64,000 bases of DNA. It comes from Liolophura sinensis (Eukaryota > Mollusca > Polyplacophora > Chitonida > Chitonidae). This document shows positions 12,543 to 26,500 of this stretch, piece by piece; position 1 is the stretch's first letter, and each line of letters begins with the position of its first letter. Both the position numbers and the translations under genes were made by a program. The DNA lies in the NCBI RefSeq assembly GCF_032854445.1, contig NC_088303.1, positions 18,793,501-18,857,500 on the forward strand, given 5' to 3'. The notes beneath the pieces were generated by a model. It had not been told where the DNA came from. It ran no database searches and saw only the letters and a program-made list of their open reading frames with translations.

Positions 12543-13302
12543 TAACTGTTTAATCACTAGGCAACCAAAGCGGCTTGCTTAACTGGTAAATCGTGTACTA
12601 AACCTGCCCACTGAGATATATTCTCTGCAACTGATTCTTACAGGCATTTTCTTAAAGAGAATGTCAAGGCACATCAAAGCAATGTTTGTTTTATACATCA
12701 CATTTACCAATATTTATTTATTTATGTGAAATATGAATGAATTAGCTCTACAAGGCTACATGTAGGAGCTCACTATGTTTATCAGGAAGTAGACCTTGAG
12801 CACCACAGGTAAAACAACCTAACAGGGCATTCCTGCACCCAGAAAGGAGGGCAGTTTTTGGCCACATTAGAGCCTTTGTACCCAAAGAAATGAGCACAGT
12901 GATCAGCCATATTTTGGGCATGTGAATTTGAGAATTGTTATTTTCTGCATTTACTGCTACAAAATGCAGATTATGGCTCATGAGATTCTGGATTGAAATA
13001 TTTTCTACCAATCAGAGGCTCCACTTCCAATGCAGGCTACCATGGTGATGTGATGCCATTCTTGTATTTCCTGCTACTGTATGATGTATATGTGGTAGGA
13101 ACAACCTTCACCTCTTCTTGCACTTTACGTTATTTTGGGCCAGCAAGTGCTTTAAAAGTTAACAGAGACTTTACAGTTTAACCTTGCACACTATTAGCTA
13201 TATGTATGGAGTAGTGACTCTTTTTAGTAATTATATTAGGCCTATATTTTTGAGGGTGTCTTCTGACAAATTAATTCTACATGTACAGTAGTGAAATTTT
13301 TT

Positions 13303-13445
13303 TCACTTTGCAGGATGTCGGAGAAGTCGCACACCATCCAGGTTGAGGTTGAATGCTTGAGCTATAGAGCAGTGTGTTGCCCTATCTCTTTCAAACATAA
13401 AAACCAATTCAACTCTTTCTTCTACTGTTAGTTTAATAGGCATAA
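13303..13445 (-). pseudogene. Fragment with transposase-like helix-turn-helix start
   Basis: The minus strand encodes MPIKLTVEERVELVFMFERD followed by RATHCSIAQAFN. This resembles the N-terminal helix-turn-helix of Tc1/mariner-like or related transposase families. Only about 45 codons are readable and no DDE domain follows. It may be a captured or decayed fragment; the family call rests on general resemblance only. Confidence 0.35.
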
Positions 13446-13559
13446 TTAACTCTGAAAAGAGAGAAAAAAATTTAAAATCAGTATTAAATTTGAAACACAG
13501 AAAAAAAATGAAAATGAGAATGGTGCACGACTTCTGAGACACTCTGTAGTGCAGGTGAA

Positions 13560-14560
13560 GGGCTTGCTAATCCACATATTTGGCGAATGACTAGGTACTG
13601 GTACTTGTATCTGTACTTGCTGCTCCACAGACCTGATGAAATATTAAGTGCTGGATGTACTGTACATGCTGCTCTGCAATGAATAACTATATGTAGGCAT
13701 CTGTATTGTAGGAGCAGCGCTTGCTGCTCCACAGGCATGGTGAATAACTAGGTACATGTAGGTGCAGAGCTTGCTTCTCCACAGACCTGGTGAATAACTT
13801 GGTGCATGTAGGTGCAGAACTTGCTGCTCCACAGACCTGGTGAATAACTAGGTACATGTATTCTAGGTTTTGAGCTTGCTGCCCCACAGATCTGGTGAAT
13901 AACCAGGTACATGTAAGAATAGTGCTTGCTGCTCCACAGACCTGGTGAGTAACTGGGTATATGTATTGTAGGTGCAGAACTTGTTGCCCCACAAACCTGG
14001 TGAGTAACTGGGTACATGTATTGTAGGTGCAGAACTTGTTGCCCCACAGACCTGGTGAACAATTGGATACATGTATTGTAGGTGCAGAACTTGCTGCCCC
14101 AGAGACCTAGTGAAAAACTAGACAGATGTATTGTAGGAGTAGTGCTTCCTGCTGAACAGACCTGGTGAATAATTAGATAAATGTATTGTACACCTGTAGG
14201 TGTAGTGCTTGCTGCTCAACAGACCTGGTGAATAATTAGATACATGCATTGTAGGTGCAGAACTTGCTGCTCCACAGACCTGGTGAATAATTGGATACAT
14301 GTATTGAAGGTGCAGAACTGCTGCTCCACAGACCTAGTGAGTAACTAGAAACATGTATTGTAGGTGTAGAGCTTGCTGCTCCACAGGCCTGGTGAATAAC
14401 TAGGTACATATATTGTAGGTGCAGAACTCGCTGCTCCACAGACCTGGTGAATAACTAGGTACATATATTGTAGGTGCAGAACTCGCTGCTCCACAACCCT
14501 GGTGAATAACTCGGTACATGTATTGTGGGAGTGGTGCTTTTAGTTCAAACCATCCTGATA
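13560..14560. repeat. 55-bp tandem array behind NAGPA stop codon
   Basis: About 18 units of 55 bp are built around CTGCTCCACAGACCTGGTGA, ATAACTAGGTACATGTATTG and TAGGTGCAGAACTTG. The array begins about 35 bp beyond the NAGPA stop codon, so it probably lies in the 3' untranslated region. Unlike the NAGPA intron arrays, I see no exon sequence in its unit. Copies are cleaner toward the gene. Confidence 0.85.
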
Positions 14561-14594
14561 ATTTGACAGATCTGGTGAATCAAACAGCAGGCAC

Positions 14595-17500
14595 TCATGA
14601 ATCACTCAGTGGTATAGAGTCATACTTGTTGCTGCCAAGCTTACTTCGGGGAGGACGTGTGATAAAGCTACTTTCCTCCTCAATTTGACTTTTCTCCCCA
14701 CTAGAATCCTCCCCGTCCCCCTCATTTGCACTCTCTTCAGACACGGCATGCCGGTAAACCCGCTTGCTTCGTGAACGCCGTCTCTTACTGCACACGCACT
14801 GAGCACAGACCAGTGAGATGTTGAGGACAATGCTGCAAGCTGCCAGGATACTGATCAGGATGATGCTAATGAGGCACAGTCTACAACAACAACAACAGCA
14901 CATTTTGATTAGCCTAAATAGAGCACGAAAAAGCCAAATGGCAAGTTGTATCCTTCTAACCAAGTACCCTAATTCTCCAACCTTTTCAACCACCTCTAAA
15001 CCAATACTCTGAAACATTCTGAGAGAACTCTGGATGTAGAGAAAAAATCTGCACAGATTTATGAAGCTTGCTTCTTTAGTGACACGAGTAAATCCTTATC
15101 AGATCATTTATTTCATAATAAATGCAGACATATATTCCACTATGCTTTAAGAGGTTGAAAAAGTCAAGGACACAGTATTTTTATTTATACTCTGTATATT
15201 AAGCTGTGATGTATTTGCCTTTATTGGAGATCTAATATACAAACTTTGGATCTGAAATAAAGTCCAATAGAGAGACATATCCTTTTCTTTGCTTAAATGT
15301 TTAATACTGCTTTCAGTATTATTTTAGAAAACATCAATTAATAAAAGTTGTTTAACCTTGGATACTCAATGAAAAGGTTTAGACCGTCATGCAGAATCAA
15401 CAACTTCCTTTTCCCTTGTTCATGTTTCTCTTGTTCCTAGCTGACTAACACACCACTGACTAAATATCTGCACACCAAAAAGTTAGCCATATCCTAATAA
15501 ACTAACTACTGTATCAATATTGGTGAGAAATTACCTGTACTGCTCTGGCTGATCAACCACCAGGTGTCGCTCTGCAATCATCTGACTCATCAAACATGTA
15601 GCAGCTACATGTAGAAATAACAAAACATTGTTGTGGGTATGTGACAGACAAGAGTGTATGGAAATACTTTTTATTGCAATTATTTTCTTTAACCCTTAGA
15701 TATATTGGCAAAATTACAAAGAATGAATATTCTGTTTAAATAAGGGATTGAAGAAAGGGCGTGAATTACAAAAAAAATTTTGATGAAGATCCTTTACTCC
15801 CAGTGATACCTGGAATTACATAATTGCTTACTTCTTGTTGACACACTACACATACAACCATGTACAATCATGTGGTTTGTTCTATTAATGAGCACTGAAT
15901 TTTTACACTTTCTTTTGTTCACATATTAAAGACAAAAAACACACTAAAATGAAGTACATATATTATATATATCAGATGAAAGACCATCAAAATCTGTCCA
16001 GAAAAATAGTCTGATTTATTTTCTTTCTGCCTCTACAGTTATCTGTTGGGTCCTAAAAGATATTGGTGAAGTCACAGCCATATTTTTGGCATGAAATAGT
16101 TTGTTTCAAGGTCCATTCGTGAGTGCATTCATATTTCTGTACATTTGTACTGGTACCAATACGTTCAGAAAAGGCCATCACAGAATCTAAAGTTTCAAAT
16201 GCATTTTACTACAGTGTAGGTCCAAAAATTTTTGTTAAAAATAAATCAAAAATCCTTTCCTAGACAATGTTCATAGGACTATGAAATATTCCTAATTAAG
16301 GTGTGACACAACAGTCAAATAAATGAATAACATGTAATAAATTTAGAAGAAATCTCTTGATTAGCCAGGGAAAAGCACTGAACAATCAAAGAATGTTATA
16401 CATGTGGAACCATGATTTACCTGTCAGGAGGCTTGTTTTGTTGAGTGAGTATTGGCAGCTGCCGGTGATGGGATCACAGGTACAGTCATTAGGGCAATAA
16501 CATTCCCCGATACATTGACGGCCAAAATAACCGTACGGGCATTCTGACAAAATGATGGTCATAATGACAATACACATTATTACAGAGTATTACATTTCAT
16601 GTATATATATATTGAACTGAACACAAAATCTCTTACATGCATGTGTAATACAGTTATGAAACATTACCTGTCATATAAAACTGCCACACAGCCCTGGTGT
16701 AAATTTAAATAAGAATAAAAAAAGTTATTTTAATCATTACTAAATGAAAAAAGGAAAAAAAAAGGATCAACTCTTTTTCATTTGTATGTAAATGTATCTA
16801 CTTTTTCTTTTGTACATTTATATATTTTTGTACAAAACAAACAAAAAAATATATATATATATACATATCTATGAACAGTACATAGAGTCAACTGTGGAAA
16901 GGAACCTGAAATGATCGGAATAAATACTGTGAGAACTCCTTCTATCGTGTTCATACAGTAAGTCACTCTGTTCGAGACCTGAACAAGGAAATTCCACGTA
17001 TACATGTACACGTGTGAGCGTACAATATCCATGTGGCAGGTTTGGTGAGGAATGTGGCTGCTTCATCTTACATTGTATGCATCCTTATTACCAAAATACA
17101 CTGTGTAAAATTCTCCGTTATAAAGAAACTCAGCCATAGGCTGATTCCACAATACTAAAGTCTGACTTTAAGTCAAAAATTTGGAATAGGATTTTAGGGC
17201 TAATTTTCTAGAACATCAAATGTGCCAAAATTTCAGCTTTCAGCGCCAAAAACTAAGCATTATGGGGAGGTCTTAAATATTGTGAATTTGTGAAGTATTT
17301 CCCAGTTAACTAATGTCGGCTGCAGGTCTTACCTTTATCACAGTGTGCACCAGTATACCCTGGCGGACAGTCACACACTCCAGTGATGGAGTTACAAGAG
17401 GCTCCGTGCTCACACTTACAGCGCTCAGAGCACTGCAGACCATACTGTCCCTGGGGACAGCTAGTGTCACAGGTCTTACCCAGCCAGCCTTTATCACACT

Positions 17501-20500
17501 TACATCCTCCTGTAATACAAACACATGATTGCACTGTTAACAAGGGTTAAGAGAAACCTGTACAAATAGCTCAGTGCTGTGATTTGTTTATTTATTTGAT
17601 TTGTGTTTTATGCCATACTCAAGAATATTTCACTGATGTGATGGCAGCCAGCATTGTAGTGGGAGAAAATCAGACAAAGTCCGGAAGAACTCAGTGGTTA
17701 GAGTAACTGTCACACATTATCCCTACCAAGTGAACAAACGAGTCCAATCAGCCATTATAAAGGTTGCTGAACAAAATGCCCTAGTAATCCAGTGCTACTT
17801 TCAACTTTCTACACAAAAAATTGCAGCAAGGCTACCAAAGAGCTCACCTGTAGGAGACACGTGAATGCAAATATACCTCAAGTATACTTAAACATTTGGA
17901 TTCTAATACACAAAAAAAGGTGCAAACGTCAGGAACTTTTTTACATGTATGCAGAATCTCAGCTTATTACATTCATTACGGGACTTTTTAAGATACACCA
18001 CCTTTACATGTAACACTTGCCTTGTTGACATTGCTTTTATCTGTTATTGGATGTTGACGGCAATGATGTCGCTGACTACAGTACGACATAAGTAACCTCT
18101 CTAGTTTGTACGGGTGAGCTCACAAGCAACAAATAATTGCAACCAATGCATATTATTATTATTATTATTATGCATTTATTAATTTAGTGATTCTTTTCAT
18201 TCTACTGACATTTTACACCATTTTACACCATACTCAAGAACATTTCATACGTTGGCTCAAACATTTCACGTTGTGTTTTACCATGACGTCACTCACCTGA
18301 GGTACACTCTCCATGGTCATGGCAGTTGTGTGGACAAATAAGACGATCACAGGCTTGACCCTCCCAGTACTCCTCACACTCACACTGACCCAGGACACAC
18401 TGACCGTGGTCACTGCAGTTGACTGGTGAGCAATCTGGTTGGTGGACACAGACAATGGTGGAAACTTTCCTGGCACAGCGATACTCTTTGTCATGTTTGC
18501 TAAAAACACAATATATATATATATATGATTGAATCTGAAATTTAAATGTAGACTGTTGTTGTCTAAGATGCTACCTATATATATAGGTCAATATGTTCAT
18601 ACACACTGTACCTACACATACATGACCAATTCTGCATATTTCAACTGGGCATTGTCTGTTGGGCTTCTATTCACACACTTACCAGGTGTCTGTGGGGTAG
18701 TTGGCTAGGGTTCCATTCTCACACTTACCAGGTGTCTGTGGGGTAGTTGGCCAAGGTTCCATTCTCACACTTACCAGGTGTCTGTGGAGAAGTTAGCTAG
18801 GGCTCCATTCTCACACTTACCAGGTGTCTGTGGGGTAGTTGGCTAGGGTTCCATTCTCACACTTACCAGGTGTCTGTGGGGTAGTTGGCCAAGGTTCCAT
18901 TCTCACACTTACCAGGTGTCTGTGGGGTAGTTAGCTAGGGCTCCATTCTCACACTTACCAAGTGTCTGTGGGGTCGTTGGCTAGGGTTCTGTTCTCACAC
19001 TTACCAGGTGTCTGTGGGGTAGTTGGCCAAGGTTCCATTCTCACACTTGCTGGTGTCTTTGGGGTAGTTAGCCAGGGTTCCATTCTCACACTTACCTGGT
19101 GTCTTTGGAGTAGCTGATCAGGGTTCTATTCTCACACTTACTGGGTGTCTGAGGGGCAGCTGATTAGGGTTCTATTCTCATACTCACTAGGTGTCTGTGG
19201 GGTAGTTGGCCAGGGTTCCATCCTCACACTTACCTGTGTCTATGGGCTAGTTGGCCAGTTGGCTGTGAGGTTGTTGGCCAGGGTCCATTCTCACACTTAC
19301 CAGGTGTCTGTGGGGTAGATGGCCATGGTTCCATCCTAGGGTTCCTAAGCTAGGGTTCCTTTCTCACACTTACCAGGTGTATGTGAGGTAGTTGGCTAGG
19401 GTTCCATTCTCACACTTACCTGGTGTCTGTGGGGTAGTTAGCTTGGGTGCCTTTCTCACACTTACCAGGTATCTGTGGGGTAGTTAGCTTGGGTTTCATT
19501 CTCACACTTACCATCTGTGGGGTAGTTGGCCAAGGTTCCATTCTCACACTTATCTGTGAGGTAGCTGGGTAGGGTTCTGTTCTCACACTTACCAGGTGTC
19601 TGCAGGGTAGTTGGCTAGGGTTCCATTCTCACACTTACCAGGTGTCTGTGAGGTTGTTGGCCAGGGTCCATTCTCACACTTACCAGGTGCCTGTGGGGTA
19701 GTTAGCTAGGGTTCCTTTCCCACACTTACCAGGTGTATGTGAGGTAGTTGGCCAGGGTTCCATTCTCACACTTACCTGGTGTCTGTGGGGTAGTTAGCTA
19801 GGGTGCCTTTCTCACACTTACCAGGTGTCTTTGGGGTAGTTGGCCAAGGTTCCATTCTCACACTTACAGGTGTCTGTGGGGTGGTTGGCTAGGGTTCAAT
19901 TCTCTAACTTACCAGATATCTGTGGGGTAGTTAGCTAGGGTTCCATTCTCACACTTACCAGATATCTGTGGGGTAGTTAGCTAGGGTTCCATTCACAACA
20001 AAAGTGGCTGATCCACCTCCATCCAGGTTAATGGCATTAACCACACCCAGTGTAAGCAGGAAGTCCACCATCTCCCACATGGTCATTCTGGAATGTACAC
20101 AAGTCAAACTTCAAGAATCATCATAAACGTCACAAAAACCTTCATGAATATTAAACATATTAAATAATGGGGGTACCAGTATTTATCCCATAATTTGCCT
20201 GTGTCAGTGATATAAAAACAGTGGTGTGAATATATAAATAAACCACAATTTTGATTGATAACTTGAACTTTTATCGACAAGCCTATCCAGTGAAAAAGTG
20301 AACTGCATACTGGACTAGTTCTATTGTTTGTTGCTGTGAAAAAAAAAAACAAAACAAAAAAAAAACACAAACAAGCTAGAGATCACTTACTACACCATGA
20401 CAGGAGTTTCTTGGTACCAAATGATTATGTTTTTTGCACACTGGATAGGCATAACATTTATCTTCACGAAATGTGAAAAGTGGCAAAGGTTGGTGAAAGG

Positions 20501-23500
20501 AAATGAAGTGCTTCATGCAGTGCACCTAAAACAAGGTACAAGTTCAACTCTCATGCCTCAGTGTCAGATTTTCCTTGCAGTTAAACACCTACAAACTTAC
20601 CAGAGTAGTTGTCTTGAGCGTATGAACTGGTCTGCAACTGATGCACCTCAATCAAGATTATGTTTGGATCTAGTCCCTTCTATTTGACACATCCAACACA
20701 ATAATTGGTCCCACTGTGACAACTGGATTTTAAGTTCCAAGAAGATTAGTAAGACCAGCAAATAAGTTTTGAGGTGAATTGTTCACATTAAAAGCCTAAA
20801 TTTAAATATTTCGTTCAGCATGTAAGTCATCCTCCCACCCTGTAAGTCATCGGGTGACGTCAGTTGTCATAGAGAAATGACCTAGATTTAGGTCACAATT
20901 TTGGAGCCATATGTTTAGATAAATAAGCTATTTTGACTGCTGATATTTTTGAAACAAATTAAAGCTCGTCATCTTAACGTAAACTAAACAAATGTGCTAT
21001 GTTTTCTGTTCACAAAAATCATAAATTTCCACAATATTTTCTAGAACTATATTATTTGAAATGTGTGGTTCGATTCCAACCATTTCAAATTTATCAATAT
21101 CAGAACGCATCTCACATACTTGTCAAAACAAACAGACGTTGTCTTCTCTATCAACCACCTAAAACCATTGACAATAAATTATGGGATAAATAAGATATGC
21201 AATTCATGACCCATTACATCAAATTTATTGCATTTGTGATGTAATTTTCATTTGTTCCAAGCCTTTGGCAGTGGGACAAATGAAAATTACACCTCTCGTT
21301 CAATAAAACTGATGTTATGGATCACTCTTTGCACATCCTCTGTATATTTTATAAGGTACTATAAAGACACATGAACATGCAGGTGAGATTCCCACATAAA
21401 ACTGAAAAGTCTGATTCTGTGACAATTAATTTTTCTAGAGTCCGATGTTTCCACTGTTCTTGGTGCCTTGCTGGAAATAAGTGGTCAATGGTGGTCTTTT
21501 GAACATGAAGTTTTGCATGAAGAGTTTGCTGGTATAACTCTCCAACATTCAGTGGTTTACTTCGGGCATTCTCGTTAAATTCACCCACAAAAGTGACCAC
21601 CATATTAGAAGTGAAAAGATCTTGAGTATGGCATTAAACAAAAGTATTAGTAAATAAATTTTAATTGAACTCTCATTATCTCATTTTTCATGCATGTAGC
21701 TAGGCTATAGAGCTTCCAGGGGTTTTTTTTGCAGGGGGATGGGGGGGGGGGGGCAGGGATTGGGTGGCTAAAATGGAAGAAGTCTACTTGTCAAAAGATT
21801 ACAGGAGGGACATACATGTGCGGGTATTATTTGTGTATTATATGTTTTCTTCTCTTCTTGAGACTCTAGGTCACAAAATCATAGCCAGTTACTTAAAACA
21901 GTTCAAAATTCCTGACATTTTGGACTACATATCAGCATCACCTACATGAAGGTAGCAAGTACAAGCAGGATTGTACATTTGTTTTTACACTCAATCTAGC
22001 ACAGAATCCAGGTCAGCAAATTGGCTGGGACCAAACTATGACTTGAATCAACAACCTTAGAAACCCAAATGCCATGCAATACAATATGAACTTTGACGCA
22101 TAACTTTGTCATGAGTCACTGAAGTCCTTGGTGTAGAATGACCTCAACAAACCTCAGGAAGATCCCAATTTACAGGGCTGCCATACATACCCATTAGTTT
22201 TGGTTTGGCCATACATACCCATTACTGTGGGTTTGGCCATACATACCCATTACTGTGGGTTTGGCCATACATACCCATTACTGTGGGTTTTGCCATACAT
22301 ACCCATTACTGTGGGTTTGGCCATACATATCCATTACTGTGGGTTTGGCCATACATACCCATTACTGTGGGTTTGGCCATACATACCTATTACTGTGGGT
22401 TTGGCCATACATACCCATTACTGTGGGTTTTGCCATACATACCTATTACTGTGGGTTTGGCCATACATACCCATTACTGTGGGTTTGGCCATACATATCC
22501 ATTACTGTGGGTTTGGCCATACATACCCATTACTGTGGGTTTGGCCATAAATACCCATTACTGTGGGTTTGGCCATACATACCCATTACTGTGGGTTTTG
22601 CCATAGATACCCATTACTGTGAGTTTGGCCATACATACCCATTACTATGGGTTTGGCCATACATACCCATTATTGTGGGTTTGGCCATACATACCCATTA
22701 CTGTGGGTTTGGCCATACATACCCATTACTGTGGGTTTGGCCATACATACCCATTACTGTGAGTTTGGCCATACATACCCATTACTGTGGGTTTTGCCAT
22801 CCATCTGTACAATGATCACACGACCATCCTTGTCCACACCTATCACAGTCCGGGCAGAGTTAACATCTGCAAATGTCTGCAATGTTCCTGTGTAGATATA
22901 AAAGGCATAGGTTTATTAAGCACTTTATGTAAACTGAAAAATGGCATCAATTTTATCATCAGAGTAATCTGTGTTTTTGTTCAACAATACAGCGTATGTT
23001 AACAACTGAGATCGAAAGGTGTCATATGCTGTATATGTACACAAACATACATTTACATTTAGTGATTGTCCCACCATGATGGCTGCAGTGGTATAAGAGA
23101 AATATTCTTGAAATTAGCGAAAAACACCGATCAAATAAATAAACGTTCAATGATTTCACCTGATATACACACACACCTAATGACTCTCCATTGTCATATG
23201 AATGAAAATTTTTTAAGTACGATGTAAAAACCCATGCATACATACATTCTATAAAATGGAATGCATAAAATATATACATGCCCAAACAGCGCTTCAACAC
23301 AGGGAAATAGCATTCATCTCCTGCATGGATCAGGCCTGTATCACACAGACACAGCACCTGTATCACACAGACACAGCACCTGTATCACACAGACACAGCA
23401 CTTGTATCACACAGCACTTGTATCACACAGACACAGCACTTGCATCACACAGGCACAGCACTTGTATCACACAGGCACAGCACCTGTATCACACAGACAC

Positions 23501-26500
23501 AGCACCTGTATCACACAGACACAGCACTTGTATCACACAGGCACAGCACTTGTATCACACAGGCACAGCACTGGTATCACACAGGCACAACACTGGTATC
23601 ACACAGACACAGCACTGGTATCACACAGACACAGCACCTGTATTCACAAGTACCTGCTCCCTCTGTGTCTTCACATTCCAGGTATATGCCCTCAGAGAGG
23701 TGTCTACATGTATCTCCAACCTTTATCACACAGAAATGACAGACACAGCACCTGTATTCACCTCTTTTCTCACACACCAAGTATACGCCCTCACAGAGGT
23801 GTCTACGTGTGTCTCCAACCTTTATCACACAGACATGACAAACACAGCACCTGTATTCACCTGTTTTCTCACACACCAGGTATATAATCACACAGAGGTG
23901 TCTACATGTACCGCTATCATTTATCACACAGAAATGACAGACATAGCACCTGTATTTACCTGTTTTCTCACACACCAGGTATATAATCACACAGAGGTGT
24001 CTACATGTATCTCTATCATTTATCACACAGACATGACAGACACAGCACCTGTATTCACCTGTTTCCTCATACACCAGGTATACCTCACTGAGGTGTCTCT
24101 CTACATCCTATGTCACACAGACACACCACCTGTATTTACTTGTTTCCTCACACACCAGGTATTTACCCTCACTGAGGTGTCTCTCTACATCCTATGTCAC
24201 ACAGACACCCCACCTGTATTTACCTGTTTCCTCACACACCAGGTATTTACCCTCACTGAGGTGTCTCTCTACATCTTATGTCACAGACACACCACCTGTA
24301 TTCACCTCTTTCCTCATACACCAGGTATGCCCCACTGAGGTGTCTCTCTATATCCTATATCACACAGACACACCACCTGTATTTACCTGTTTCCTCACAC
24401 ACCAGGTATTTACCCTCACTGAGGTGTCTCTCTACATCCTATATCACACAGACACAGCACCTGTATTAACCTGTTTCCTCATACACCAGGTATTTACCCT
24501 CACTGAGGTGTCTCTCTACATCCTATATCACACAGACACACCACCTGTATTTACCTGTTTCCTCACACACCAGGTATTTACCCTCACTGAGGTGTCTCTC
24601 TACATCCTATATCACACAGACACAGCACCTGTATTAACCTGTTTCCTCACACACCAGGTATTTACCCTCATTGAGGTGTCTCTCTACATCCTACATCACA
24701 CAGACACACCACCTGTATTTACCTGTTTCCTCTGTGTCTTCACATTCCAGGTATATACTCTCATTTAGGTGGCTCTCTCCATCTCGTATCACCCAAAACA
24801 CTCCACCCACAAGTTGTAAAAAATCCGTCTCCAATAGGAAGGATTCAGATAGATATCTTTTGGAAATATAATGTGACTAATAATTATAAAGCAATCAACA
24901 CATTCCAAAATACCTTAAAACTTGCTCAAGACAATATGACAACAGCCCTACCATATGTATGTAAGGGAATGGTTTGATAGAATAATAAATACAAACATTT
25001 CCATGAAAAAGACACATGATGAATCATGGAATTATTAACATAGAAGGGGATATATACAGCACTAGGACTCTTAATGTAGACAAAGCATAAAATATACATG
25101 TAAAATAATATAATATATTATCTTTACATACATGTACTTATGATTCACTCACCCAAAAAATAAACTTCCATTTTTTAAAATTCCAAAATGAGCATTTTGA
25201 ATTCCTCCAGAGTCCTGCACAAGTCTTCCATCACTGACAACATTTCCTGAAAATTAACACCTTTTTATATCTCACAAAAGAAATCTAGTTACAACTCATA
25301 CAAAACTAAAAGGGTCCTCACTCCTCCGTGGCTCAGGTAGTTAGCCAGTGCAATGATCCGAAAGCCTCTAACCAATGCGGACGCTTTGAGATTAAGCGTA
25401 GCACATACCGGCTTCCTTCCTGGCTCTACATGGGAAGGTTGTTGAAACCTGCAGATGGCCGTGGGTTTCCCCCGGACTCTGAACCGTTATTTCCTACCAT
25501 AATGCTGGCGGTCATTGTATAAGTGAAATATTCTTGACCACAGCATAAAACACCAATGAAATAAATAAATAAATACAAATATCAACAGCACAAAATTCGA
25601 AATTAAAAACAGGAGGCATAATCAATCAAATTTACTTTACAAAATGTGTCTATTAATGGATGGCCGTGATACGGATGAAATATTGCTGACATGGTGTTAA
25701 ACCATTGTCATTCATTATATTATTGGAATTTTGAAAATGTCCATTGATATGAAGTAAATTGCAATAATATATCTGAAACCTGACAAAAAAAAATTTTAAA
25801 GACATTCTACTGAATTTTACAACATTCCTTACCAAGGCATTCCCCTGTTTTTGTATTGAAGAACCCTGCATTAATTGCAACTAGACAGTTTCTCTGCTCA
25901 GCACTTTTGATCACCGTTGCTCGCTCTGCGCCTCCTTTCTGACAGGTTCCCTGATGAAGTGGCTCTAACACTGCAACTGTCTGCACAGGATTGTTAACAA
26001 ATGTCACGTGACCATGTACACGACGCTTATTCCAGTATTCTCCTACTTCCTTAACAACAAGTTTTGTGTTTGCAATTGGAAGAGTAATCTCCCTTGATAG
26101 GAGTCCATGTGGAGCCACAAAAGAATAGGTTGAATTCCCATACTTTATTTTCTGGCATTCTCGAATGTGGCGATTTCCATGTCTAGGTCCATGATGGAAT
26201 TTGTAGGGTGACAAGATATCCATGCCTTCCATAGGATCTCTGAAATTGGCATGAAAAAATAAGTTTTAGGTGCCAACATGGAAAGGAAAACTGTTATTAA
26301 AAAAAAAACCAAAAAAAAAACAATCACTTTAGGTATTTGAAAGTCAAACTGGAACATATCTGCGTCCCATATAAATTATGTCAACACATGTCACTATATC
26401 CCTAGTTAATATGGTAATCCTATATACTACTATAGGAAAAGACTCTTTGCGTTTCTATGACCCTTACATGACACAAGAGTCACATAGCAATCCCACTTAC

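Noticed and set aside
14881-15017. Upstream extension of the last NAGPA exon starting MFQSIGLEVV and including a run of six Cys
   Set aside because: The Cys run is the translated polypyrimidine tract before the acceptor at 14881-14882. The reading frame joins exon 10 correctly only if the exon starts at 14880.
18234-18509. 91-codon minus-strand frame over NAGPA exon 7 as a separate protein
   Set aside because: It is the wrong frame. The correct frame, fixed by the phase of exon 6, gives the cysteine-rich EGF-like sequence.
20397-21603. Open frames inside NAGPA intron 5 as nested genes
   Set aside because: They are shorter than 100 codons, with no signal peptide, domain or composition typical of the exons here.
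13560-24775. The arrays as CRISPR
   Set aside because: Units are contiguous with no unique spacers, the genome is eukaryotic, and the unit equals exon sequence.
22200-24871. Long open frames of 100-360 codons on the plus strand
   Set aside because: They lie entirely in the 28-bp, 22-bp and 84-bp arrays antisense to NAGPA. Their open state comes from repetition; they lack any domain and are crossed by the NAGPA intron structure.
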